A DNA stretch of 42,189 nucleotides, taken from NCBI GenBank assembly GCA_038750655.1, contig JBCDGZ010000060.1, positions 1-42,189 on the forward strand. Direction: 5' to 3'. Below are positions 1-7,604 of this stretch, one piece after another; the stretch's first letter is position 1; each line of letters opens with the position of its first letter. Source of the DNA: JBCDGZ01 sp038750655 (GTDB lineage: Bacteria > Bacteroidota > Bacteroidia > Chitinophagales > Saprospiraceae). Below the pieces are notes generated by a model. It was not told where the DNA came from. It worked only from the letters and a program-made list of their open reading frames with translations, and ran no database searches. The translations under genes were made by a program, and so were the position numbers.

Positions 1-44
1 ATTTTGAAGATGGTTTTGCCTGCGACCTGACAAGACGCCATAAG

Positions 45-2318
45 ATGAAAAAGATAAACCCCTTTCTTCTACTTTTCCTCCTTCCGCTGTTTTGCCTCGG
101 GCAATCCAATGAAGGGGTAGAATTTTGGTTTGGCTTTATGGAACATCGGGATGTCAATCAAAATACTAAAGTGGCCATGATTACTGCCAAAACCAGTACC
201 AGTGGCACCATCAGTGTTCCCCTACAAGGATGGAGTGAGGAGTTTACCGTAGCAGCCAATGCGGTGACCATCATCACGCTTCCCCGCTCTACGGAGACCG
301 TCGGTTCTGAATTTGTTACGGAAAACGGCGTATTGGTCCGCACCAATGATCCGGCCTCTGTTTACATTCATCAATACCACTCTATGCGCTCTGAGGCCGC
401 AGTTGTTCTGCCGACGGCGGCCATTGGCGATGCCTACTACGTGATGACCTATCAGGGGGTCACTATCCAGAACACCGTTTTTCCAGCGGAGTTTTTGGTG
501 GTGGCCAGGGAAGACGAAACAGAGGTGACCATTACGGTAAGTGACGAAACCCGGGATGGAAAACCGCCCGGAACGACGTTCACAGTGCTACTCAATGCCG
601 GAGAGACCTATCAAGTGCAAGCTCGCCGGAGCAGCGGCGATTTGACGGGATCTTTTGTACGCAGCGATAAGAAATTTTCCCTTTTTGCGGGAAACAGCTG
701 GACTCAGGTGCCCGATTTTTGTGAGTTTAGAGATAATCTCTTGGAGCAGATGTATCCCCTCTCCACCTGGGGAAGGCGTTTCATAACCGTACCCAATGAT
801 AAGGTCAGCTTTGATGTGTTTCGCATCTTAGCTGCCGAGGATAATACGACGATTGAGGTGCAGAGTACGCCCAGCAATACCTACAACCTCGATGCCGGAG
901 AATTTGTGGAGTACCAGCTCAGCGCGGCCTCGTTCATTATGGCCAGTCAGCCTATTCTGGTGGCGCAGTTCAGCGTGGGGCAACAATGCAATGGCCATAG
1001 TTTGGGCGATCCTTCGATGGTTTTACTCAACAGTGTGGAGCAGACTCGGGATACGGTTACCCTGTTCAATTCTTCCTTTGAGAATATTGAGGAGAATTTC
1101 ATCAATGTTATTACTCGAAGTGTAGATACGGATATTGTATTTTTTGATAATCAGCAATTGATCAGTACGGGGGTTACTTTTACGCCGGTAGGACCGAACG
1201 GAGAATTTGCCTACGCCAGGATACGGGTGGAGCCCGGAGCGCATACCATCATTTCTGAGGGCTGTGGCGTAATTGCGACGGCCTATGGTTATGGAAATGT
1301 AGAATCGTATGCCTACAGCGGTGGGGCCAGTTTCAGTGCCATTAATGCCAATCCGATCCCGGAGGGGGGCTGTCTCAACGATACCATCTATTTCGATACG
1401 GGACTTTCGCCTTTTCGCTTCAGTTTTGATTGGGATTTGGGAGATGGAACAACTTCTGATCAGGCGGTCTTTTCGCATTTCTATCCCGCCTTGGGCGCCT
1501 ATCCAGTTCGGCTGATTACTTACGATGAATGTCTGGACATCCGGGATACTTTCTATCGCGATTTGATGATTACGCTGCGGCAGGCCGTTGAGGTTATCGA
1601 CGACCAAAGGATTTGCGAGGGGGAGCGCATTGAGCTGGGAGCTAGCGGCCTGGCCGGTGCCCGCTACGAATGGTCTGGCCCTAACAACTTTTTCTCCGAA
1701 GCCCAATTTCCCTTCATTGACAATGCCCAGCTGCGCGATTCCGGTCGCTACTCCGTTATCGGCATCATCTCTGGCTGCGCCACCTTCCCCGCCGACCTGC
1801 AAGTCGACGTCCTGCCCATCCCCGCTCCTGATCTCGGCCCCGATACCATCCTCTGTAGTCGCGAAGGCTTCACCCCCATACTCGACCCCGGCACCTTTAG
1901 CAGCTACCGCTGGCAAAACCGCTCCCGCAACCCCACCCTCCGAGTCCAACAAGAGGGGCAATACTGGGTCGAAGTCAGCAACGAACTGGGCTGCACCGCC
2001 TCCGATACCGTCCTGATGCGCGAGCAGTGCCCCACCCGCATTTACATCCCCAACGCCTTTTCGCCCAATGATGATGGTATCAACGATGAGTTTGGGGCTT
2101 TCGGGACCGATATTATCCGCTTTCAACTGCGCATCTTTAACCGCTGGGGTGGGGTGGTTTTTGAGTCCAAAGACCCCGAAGGGCATTGGGATGGGTTTAT
2201 CAACGGCGAGCCCGCTCAGGAGGGCGTTTACACCTGGATGATCGAGCTGGAGGGCTATCAAGAGGATGGTAGTACCTACACCGAAGTACTTTCCGGCAAC
2301 ACAACTTTGCTACGATGA
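45..2318 (+). CDS. Secreted IgGFc-binding/PKD surface protein with T9SS type B C-terminal domain
   Basis: A 757-residue exported protein. An N-terminal signal peptide (MKKINPFLLLFLLPLFCLGQ) is followed by a region of about 390 residues resembling the IgGFc-binding protein N-terminal domain (valine/threonine-rich, with the VYIHQYHS and FAGNSWTQVP segments). A PKD domain follows near residues 440-515 (WDLGDGTTS core), then two Ig-like segments, and a gliding-motility-associated C-terminal domain over the last ~80 residues (IPNAFSPNDDGINDEF ... IFNRWGGVVFES ... GVYTWMIEL). That last domain is known as a type IX secretion sorting signal that anchors proteins to the surface. The role is probably adhesion or matrix binding; the ligand is unknown. 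Third-position usage becomes strikingly C-rich from about 1690 to 2040. It is a single gene with its own start at ATG 45. Confidence 0.9.
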   Translation: MKKINPFLLLFLLPLFCLGQSNEGVEFWFGFMEHRDVNQNTKVAMITAKTSTSGTISVPLQGWSEEFTVAANAVTIITLPRSTETVGSEFVTENGVLVRTNDPASVYIHQYHSMRSEAAVVLPTAAIGDAYYVMTYQGVTIQNTVFPAEFLVVAREDETEVTITVSDETRDGKPPGTTFTVLLNAGETYQVQARRSSGDLTGSFVRSDKKFSLFAGNSWTQVPDFCEFRDNLLEQMYPLSTWGRRFITVPNDKVSFDVFRILAAEDNTTIEVQSTPSNTYNLDAGEFVEYQLSAASFIMASQPILVAQFSVGQQCNGHSLGDPSMVLLNSVEQTRDTVTLFNSSFENIEENFINVITRSVDTDIVFFDNQQLISTGVTFTPVGPNGEFAYARIRVEPGAHTIISEGCGVIATAYGYGNVESYAYSGGASFSAINANPIPEGGCLNDTIYFDTGLSPFRFSFDWDLGDGTTSDQAVFSHFYPALGAYPVRLITYDECLDIRDTFYRDLMITLRQAVEVIDDQRICEGERIELGASGLAGARYEWSGPNNFFSEAQFPFIDNAQLRDSGRYSVIGIISGCATFPADLQVDVLPIPAPDLGPDTILCSREGFTPILDPGTFSSYRWQNRSRNPTLRVQQEGQYWVEVSNELGCTASDTVLMREQCPTRIYIPNAFSPNDDGINDEFGAFGTDIIRFQLRIFNRWGGVVFESKDPEGHWDGFINGEPAQEGVYTWMIELEGYQEDGSTYTEVLSGNTTLLR

Positions 2319-2320
2319 CC

Positions 2321-2349
2321 TTCGGTATCCATCGGATGTCGTATCTTTG
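2321..2349 (+). promoter_or_regulatory. Candidate Bacteroidetes promoter of the YD-repeat protein gene
   Basis: TATCTTTG at 2342-2349 matches the Bacteroidetes -7 box TAnnTTTG exactly. TTC at 2321-2323 sits 18 nt upstream where a TTG -33 element is expected. The ATG at 2370 follows 20 nt later. The -33 match is imperfect. Confidence 0.4.
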
Positions 2350-2369
2350 CCCCTGTAATTGCAAAAACT

Positions 2370-3236
2370 ATGAACAAACTTAGCATCGCCTGGCTGGCTG
2401 TCCTGCTCTGCTCAACGCTGGGGCAGGCCGCCGCCCAGGATTTTACCAGCGCCCCGGCCCGAGGCGTTAAGACGGTTGTAGAGTGGATACAGCGCAATGG
2501 AGACAAGGGGGTACAAAAAGGCTATGTCTATCGCTTTCATCCCAAAGGACATATCACCAGTTTTAGCAATGATGCCCTGGGGGAGAGCTGTACCTTCGAA
2601 TACGATCGGCAATTTCGGCTGAAAGCAAAGCAGTACAATTTTGGTGCGAACGGCAGCACCACCATCTACCAATACAAATCTCAATTTCATTCGGTAGAAG
2701 AGGAATACAAAGGCGGTTTTGCCAAAAGCCTCCTGTTCTTTGATCAACGCAGGCGACTGATTGAAAAAAAATCCTTCACCAAAGGCGACCATACCAATAA
2801 CCAGTACCAACTCTTTGAGCGTTACGTCTACCACTACGACAATCGGGACAGCCTTCTGGGCGAAATGTACTACAATTATGCGGACGAACAAGATACCCGC
2901 TCGCCCTATTCCCGCAAAATCCTCCATCGTTACCACCCCAACACCGGCCGCAAAACCAACATCACCGAATTTGGCTACAACCGCCTCTGGCAAATCAGCA
3001 CCGACTTCGATTACTACGATAATGGTCGCCTACGCAAAAAAACCATTGCTTACCGCGACGGTCGGCAGCAGGTCGTCATCTACGAATACAAAGATGGCCA
3101 GCTGTGGCAGGAGCGCAGCGTAGAAAGTGTGGCGACGGTTACCAAGGTGTACAAAAGTGGTCGGTTGATCCGCAAGCGCATCAATTGGAAAAATGGGGAT
3201 TCGGAGCTGATTGATTATCAGTATGAGTTTTATTGA
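2370..3236 (+). CDS. Secreted hypothetical protein with YD/RHS-like strand repeats
   Basis: A 288-residue protein with a signal peptide (MNKLSIAWLAVLLCSTLGQAAAQ). The rest is a series of tyrosine/aspartate-rich beta repeats of roughly 20-25 residues (for example TFEYDRQFRLKAKQYNF, YVYHYDNRDSLLGEMYYNY, DFDYYDNGRLRKKTIAY, YEYKDGQLWQERSV). This pattern resembles YD/RHS-type repeat or MORN-like secreted proteins common in Bacteroidetes. No catalytic residues or toxin domain are visible, and there is no lipobox or type IX C-terminal signal. It is separated from the preceding gene by about 50 nt and has its own candidate promoter. It is probably periplasmic or cell-surface; function not recognised. 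Confidence 0.75.
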   Translation: MNKLSIAWLAVLLCSTLGQAAAQDFTSAPARGVKTVVEWIQRNGDKGVQKGYVYRFHPKGHITSFSNDALGESCTFEYDRQFRLKAKQYNFGANGSTTIYQYKSQFHSVEEEYKGGFAKSLLFFDQRRRLIEKKSFTKGDHTNNQYQLFERYVYHYDNRDSLLGEMYYNYADEQDTRSPYSRKILHRYHPNTGRKTNITEFGYNRLWQISTDFDYYDNGRLRKKTIAYRDGRQQVVIYEYKDGQLWQERSVESVATVTKVYKSGRLIRKRINWKNGDSELIDYQYEFY

Positions 3237-3290
3237 GAACATGTTAGGAAGGAGGTGCTTTAGAAGCGAAAAATAAAGGACGGGCAAACA

Positions 3291-3314
3291 ATAATACGAA
3301 TTTATTCGTATTAT
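3291..3314. promoter_or_regulatory. Perfect 10-bp inverted repeat (operator-like) upstream of the permease
   Basis: ATAATACGAA at 3291-3300 and TTCGTATTAT at 3305-3314 are exact reverse complements around a TTTA loop. It is AT-rich and no T-run follows, so an operator for a dimeric repressor fits better than an intrinsic terminator. It lies 54 nt after the previous stop and 72 nt before the next start. Confidence 0.45.
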
Positions 3315-3321
3315 GTATATA

Positions 3322-3364
3322 GGTTGTCTCCTCAGCTGACAACCCTCAACTCTTTAAGTTGTCC
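3322..3364 (+). promoter_or_regulatory. Leader with two mutually exclusive hairpins before the permease start
   Basis: GGTTGTC (3322-3328) can pair with GACAACC (3338-3344). CAACT (3347-3351) can pair with AGTTG (3357-3361). The GTTGTC sequence is repeated at 3358-3363, so GACAAC at 3338-3343 could pair with either the upstream or the downstream copy. Such alternative pairing is what an attenuator or leader switch needs. No ligand-binding core is recognised, and the ATG follows at 3387. Confidence 0.3.
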
Positions 3365-3386
3365 TTTAACACAAATACGCCTCATT

Positions 3387-5777
3387 ATGATCAAGAATTA
3401 CCTCCTCATTACTTTAAGAAATTTTAAACGCCAACCGGCTTATTTTCTACTCAATATTTTAGGGCTGACCATTGGCATTGCAGCTACGCTGCTGATTCTG
3501 CTGTACATTCAGCAAGAGCTGCGCTTTGATCGCTACCACAGCAAGGCGGATCGGATTTATCGGGTCAATTCAGACATTGCGGAGCCGGACAATGCTTTTA
3601 AGTGGGCGGTTACGCAGATTCCGCTGGCCCCGCAGCTTAAGGCAGATTATCCAGAGGTGGAGGAGTATGTACGGTTTATTCCGGAAGATCGGATTCGCTT
3701 CTCCTTGGAGGATCGGTTTTTCTTTGTGGAGAAGGTTTTTGTGGTGGACTCGACGGTTTGTGAAGTCTTTGACTTTGAGTTCATTAGAGGGGAGGGCCGG
3801 ACGGCTTTGAAGGAGCCCAATTCGCTGGTGTTGGCGGAGTCGGAGGCTCGGCGCATTTTTGGTGAAAGTGATCCGATCGGGCAGCAGCTGAAGACGCAGA
3901 GCGATCGGGCGTACAAGGTGACGGGGGTGTATAAGGATATGCCGAAACATTCTCATTTGATCGCCAATGCGATGATTTCTTCTAATTCGATTGAGGGGAT
4001 CAGGGATGCGAGTGCGGGGTCCTGGGGCAGCTTTGAAATCTATTCTTATGTGCTTTTACGGGAGGGAGCTGATGCAGCGACCTTCGCGGGGTATTTACCG
4101 GATGTGATCACGAAATATGTGGCGGTTATTTTTGATCAATTTGACATCAAGATCAAGTACCAGTTGATGCCTTTGACGGATATTCACTTGAAGTCGGATT
4201 ATCAGGCGGAGCCGGAGGCGGTGGGGGAGATGGGCTTTTTGTACATCTTCGGCATTGTTGCGCTGTTCATGCTCCTGATTGCCTGCATCAACTATATGAA
4301 TTTGGCAACGGCGCGGGGCGGTAAGCGTTCTTTGGAGGTGGGCATTCGTAAAGTGCTAGGGGCGGAACGCCGTCAGTTGGTCGGACAATTCCTCTCGGAG
4401 TCGGTCATCTTTACCCTAATTGCGCTTCTATTGAGCTTTACCTTGGTCCATTTTCTGGTGCCAACTTTCAATAGCATTTTCGAAGTATCCCTAAGTCGCA
4501 CCCTGCTTTGGTCGCCTAGCATTTTGCTGGCTGGCTTCACCATCATCCTGTTGACCGGCATCCTTGGAGGCAGCTATCCTGCATTCTATCTTTCCTCCTT
4601 TCGTCCCGTAACGGTCCTCAAAGGCAAGCTGGCCAAGGGCAGCGGCAATCCTCGCTTGCGTCAAGGCTTGGTCGTTCTCCAATTTGTAATCACCCTCTTC
4701 ATGCTGGCCAGCACTGGGATCATCTTTGATCAAATGCAATACCTACGCACCAAGGAACTGGGGTTTGATAAAGACCAGGTGCTGCTCTTTGACCTCGAAG
4801 GCAGAGCGGCTAGGAACAAATACCCCGTCATTCGGACCGCCCTCCTGCGGAATGCCGACATTACTGCGGTAGGTACGGCCACCTCAAGCCCCGGCGATTA
4901 TTTTTCCAAACAACTAATGAATGTCGAAACCGCCAATGGCAGCATGGATGAAAGAGGGGTGGATAATTATGGGGTCGATTTTGATTTCTTTAATACGATG
5001 GGAATGACGATCACGCAGGGTCGGAATATCAGTGCAGACTACTCCTCGGATAGCTCTCAAGCAGTACTGGTCAATGAGGCCATGGTGGATCGTATGGGTT
5101 GGAGTGATCCGATTGGGCGCAAAATTGAACCCGATCCCGGTGATTCTTCCCGCGTGGCCTACGTCGTCGGTGTTATCAAAAATTTCCATCAACGGTCCCT
5201 CTACGAGCCCATCGAGCCACTGCTGTTTCGGCCCCGCTTCAACAATAGTCGCGTACACGTTCGCATCAAGAATGACTTGGCCGGTACGATTGCCTTTGTA
5301 GAGCAGGAATGGGCTAAAATTTTTCCCAACCGACCCTTCGAATACGATTTTGTCGACTCGGCTTTCATGGAATTGTATCGTGAGGACCAGATTCGGAGCC
5401 GCATTTTTACCCTTTTTAGTCTACTGATGATCATTATCGCTTGTCTGGGCTTATTGGGTTTAGCGTCCTACACTGCCGAGCAGCGCACTAAAGAGATTGG
5501 CGTTCGTAAAGTACTGGGCGCCAATTCCGGTAACATCATTTACCTACTGACCCGTAATTTTGTCTGGCTGGTTGCACTGGCCGCCATTCCGGCCTTTATC
5601 GCCACCTGGTATTTCATGCGGCAATGGCTGGATACCTTCACCTACCATACCCGTATGAATTACTGGCTCTTCGGTTTGGCCCTGCTCATGACCATTTTGG
5701 TGACGCTTCTTACGACCGGTTATCACGCCATCCGAGCCGCTTACAGTGATCCGGTGAAGGCCCTGAAATATGAGTGA
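3387..5777 (+). CDS. FtsX/MacB-type ABC transporter permease
   Basis: A 796-residue permease of the MacB/FtsX superfamily with the common Bacteroidetes start MIKNYLLITLRNFKRQPAYFLLNI. One membrane segment (about residues 20-42) is followed by a ~230-residue periplasmic MacB-PCD domain. A first FtsX block of three segments starts near 288 (IFGIVALFMLLIACINYMNLA). A second segment, periplasmic domain and FtsX block end with SDPVKALKYE, a usual family ending. The signature NLATARG...SLEVGIRKVLGAERRQLV occurs in the first block and a second copy (TKEIGVRKVLGANSGNII) in the last. I chose ATG 3387 because an upstream TTG at 3324 would add residues not typical of the family and would cover a structured leader. 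No ATPase gene is adjacent, so it works with an ATPase encoded elsewhere. Substrate unknown. Confidence 0.93.
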   Translation: MIKNYLLITLRNFKRQPAYFLLNILGLTIGIAATLLILLYIQQELRFDRYHSKADRIYRVNSDIAEPDNAFKWAVTQIPLAPQLKADYPEVEEYVRFIPEDRIRFSLEDRFFFVEKVFVVDSTVCEVFDFEFIRGEGRTALKEPNSLVLAESEARRIFGESDPIGQQLKTQSDRAYKVTGVYKDMPKHSHLIANAMISSNSIEGIRDASAGSWGSFEIYSYVLLREGADAATFAGYLPDVITKYVAVIFDQFDIKIKYQLMPLTDIHLKSDYQAEPEAVGEMGFLYIFGIVALFMLLIACINYMNLATARGGKRSLEVGIRKVLGAERRQLVGQFLSESVIFTLIALLLSFTLVHFLVPTFNSIFEVSLSRTLLWSPSILLAGFTIILLTGILGGSYPAFYLSSFRPVTVLKGKLAKGSGNPRLRQGLVVLQFVITLFMLASTGIIFDQMQYLRTKELGFDKDQVLLFDLEGRAARNKYPVIRTALLRNADITAVGTATSSPGDYFSKQLMNVETANGSMDERGVDNYGVDFDFFNTMGMTITQGRNISADYSSDSSQAVLVNEAMVDRMGWSDPIGRKIEPDPGDSSRVAYVVGVIKNFHQRSLYEPIEPLLFRPRFNNSRVHVRIKNDLAGTIAFVEQEWAKIFPNRPFEYDFVDSAFMELYREDQIRSRIFTLFSLLMIIIACLGLLGLASYTAEQRTKEIGVRKVLGANSGNIIYLLTRNFVWLVALAAIPAFIATWYFMRQWLDTFTYHTRMNYWLFGLALLMTILVTLLTTGYHAIRAAYSDPVKALKYE

Positions 5778-5791
5778 ATCCAGACTTTCCC

Positions 5792-5820
5792 GATGGACTG
5801 TCGTAACCCAGACAGCCATC
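5792..5820 (+). terminator. Stem-loop after the permease gene, possible terminator
   Basis: GATGG-A-CTGTC (5792-5802) pairs with GACAGCCATC (5811-5820), giving a 10-bp stem with one bulged A and an 8-nt loop. It starts 14 nt after the permease stop. There is no clear T-run after it, so intrinsic termination is uncertain. Confidence 0.3.
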
Positions 5821-5902
5821 TGGACTTTGCCACAGTTCTGTTAAACATTTGTGATACATAAGGGGAACACTGTAGTGTATTTTTGGGGCTAAAACAATCA
5901 AA

Positions 5903-6589
5903 ATGAAACTACAGTTGATCAGCTCCATTACCATCGCGTTACTATTCAGTGCTTGTATCGGTGATGATATAATCATGGATACGGTCGAAGAAAACCTAAG
6001 TATCCTTACGCCCATCGATAGTCTGGAATTGGGCACCAGTCATCAATTCACCGCCCGTTTTCTCAATAATATTGGCGTTGAGGAGGCTGCCGCAATCGAT
6101 TGGTCGAGTTCGGACGAGAATATTCTGAGCATCAATACAGAAGGCTTGGCGACTGGCTTAGCGGAAGGCGAAGTGGAGGTCAAAGCGGAACTAAACCGCA
6201 ACGACGGCCCTCTACTTAGCGACAGCTTTCGCCTAGTGGTGGTGGATGAAGAAGTCACCATCGTCGAACCTCAAAGCCGCAACGGCAGCCTGCGGACCAC
6301 GAGCAGTTATCGGCTAGCCGGAGATTTTGTTTTGGAAGAAAATGATGGAGCCTTGACCCTTCGCTTTGCTTCGAACTATGTCGCCTCCTCTAGCTTGCCC
6401 GGTCTTTATGTTTACCTCACCAACAATCCCAATACCATCAGCAATGCCTTCGAAATCGGAATGGCGACCTCCTTCAGTGGCGCCCACGAATACGAAATTA
6501 CTGGTGATGTCGACCTGACGCAATACAACTATGTGCTCTTCTTCTGTAAGCCTTTTGGAGTAAAAGTAGGAGATGGTCAAATCAACTAA
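5903..6589 (+). CDS. Lipoprotein with bacterial Ig-like and DM13 domains
   Basis: A 228-residue predicted lipoprotein. A lipobox (LLFSAC, Cys18) puts it on a membrane surface. Residues about 31-115 resemble a BIG2-type Ig-like domain (DSLELGTSHQFTA ... IDWSSSDENILSINTEGLATGLAEGEVEVKA). Residues about 125-228 match the DM13 domain pattern: YRLAGDFVLEENDGALTLRFASNY, then LPGLYVYLTNNPN, then the end motif NYVLFFCKPFGVKVGDGQI with the single conserved Cys215. DM13 is proposed in the literature to take part in electron transfer or redox reactions; that role here is inference. The next gene, an outer-membrane barrel, starts 38 nt downstream and is probably co-transcribed. A TATTTTTG box at 5878-5885 could be the -7 element. 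Confidence 0.82.
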   Translation: MKLQLISSITIALLFSACIGDDIIMDTVEENLSILTPIDSLELGTSHQFTARFLNNIGVEEAAAIDWSSSDENILSINTEGLATGLAEGEVEVKAELNRNDGPLLSDSFRLVVVDEEVTIVEPQSRNGSLRTTSSYRLAGDFVLEENDGALTLRFASNYVASSSLPGLYVYLTNNPNTISNAFEIGMATSFSGAHEYEITGDVDLTQYNYVLFFCKPFGVKVGDGQIN

Positions 6590-6627
6590 GCCCTGCTAAA
6601 CATTCAAGAATTCTCAAACTCATCATC

Positions 6628-7497
6628 ATGCAAACGATCACTAAACTTAGCATAATTGCTTTTATCGCTCTATTCAGCCAATCGGCCCTGGCCGGCGGCG
6701 GCTGGCCCCAACCCAAGGGCGGCGGATTCTTCAAAGTCTCCGAATGGTGGCTCATCTCCGACCAGCACTTCACCGACTCTGGCGAAATTGATCCCAATAC
6801 CACCTTCGGCATCTTCACCACCAGCCTATATGCCGAATATGGCTTCACCGATCGCATTACCGGCGTACTCTATTTCCCCTTTTTCAGCAGAAACTACTTC
6901 AATAACACCCTCTCCGGAACAACTGGTGAAGTCCTGGTCCCCGGCGAGGCCATCAACTCCATCGGAGACATTAATATTGCTGTGAAATATGGCCTGGTGA
7001 CCAAAGGGCCCATTGCCCTCAGCGCCACCTTACTCTTCGGCCTCCCCAGCGGCAACGATCGCGGCGGCAGTGCCGGCAACCTGCAAACGGGCGATGGCGA
7101 GTTCAATCAACTGCTACAAATCGACGCCGGAACCTCCTTCAAAATCGCCGAGCACAACGCCTATGCTAACATCTACGCTGGCTTTAACAACCGCACCAAC
7201 GGCTTTTCCGATGAGCTGCGCTTTGGCATCGAAGGAGGGGTAAGTTGGCTAAACGATAGGCTGACTACTACCGTCCGCCTCTTCGGCATCAGCTCTCTCA
7301 AAAACGGAGACAGCACCGATGTGCCCAACAGCACCAGCATCTTCGCCAATAACAGCGAACACCTGACCGTTTCGCCCGAAGTTTCTTATCTGCTAACAGA
7401 CAAGGTCGGTGTTTCTGCCTCCTTCGGTTCGGCGCTGGCTGGGAGCATCATCTTTGCCAACACCTCTTACGAAGTGGGTGTATTTGTAAAATTCTAG
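6628..7497 (+). CDS. Outer-membrane beta-barrel protein
   Basis: A 289-residue exported protein with a clear signal peptide (ending SQSALA, then GGGWPQPKGGG). The rest shows alternating aromatic/glycine beta strands (TTSLYAEYGFTDRITGVLYFPFFSRNYF; INIAVKYGLVTKGPIALSATLLFGLPSGN; SVGVFVKF-like end), with a terminal phenylalanine, the usual signature of outer-membrane barrels. The LPSGN segment after a strand is typical of the transporter/MetA-pathway-type OMP family. It probably forms one unit with the preceding DM13 lipoprotein gene and is followed by a strong terminator. Substrate unknown. Confidence 0.75.
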   Translation: MQTITKLSIIAFIALFSQSALAGGGWPQPKGGGFFKVSEWWLISDQHFTDSGEIDPNTTFGIFTTSLYAEYGFTDRITGVLYFPFFSRNYFNNTLSGTTGEVLVPGEAINSIGDINIAVKYGLVTKGPIALSATLLFGLPSGNDRGGSAGNLQTGDGEFNQLLQIDAGTSFKIAEHNAYANIYAGFNNRTNGFSDELRFGIEGGVSWLNDRLTTTVRLFGISSLKNGDSTDVPNSTSIFANNSEHLTVSPEVSYLLTDKVGVSASFGSALAGSIIFANTSYEVGVFVKF

Positions 7498-7530
7498 CAT
7501 AGATTTCGACGGCTAATTTATATTGCGTTT

Positions 7531-7563
7531 CGGCACCTCGATTAACTTGAGGTGCCGTTTTTT
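7531..7563 (+). terminator. Rho-independent terminator after the beta-barrel gene
   Basis: CGGCACCTC (7531-7539) pairs perfectly with GAGGTGCCG (7549-7557) around a 9-nt loop, followed at once by a run of six T (7558-7563). It lies 34 nt after the stop at 7497. Confidence 0.9.
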
Positions 7564-7604
7564 CTCTATCTTTAGCCTATTACTCACACCATCAAGCCGT
7601 CACC

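Noticed and set aside
1023..2261. 412-residue open frame on the minus strand
   Set aside because: It is fully antisense to the surface-protein gene, whose domains are clear, and its translation resembles no family.
3324..3386. N-terminal extension of the permease from TTG
   Set aside because: It would code through the hairpin leader and adds residues unlike the normal MIKNYL start.
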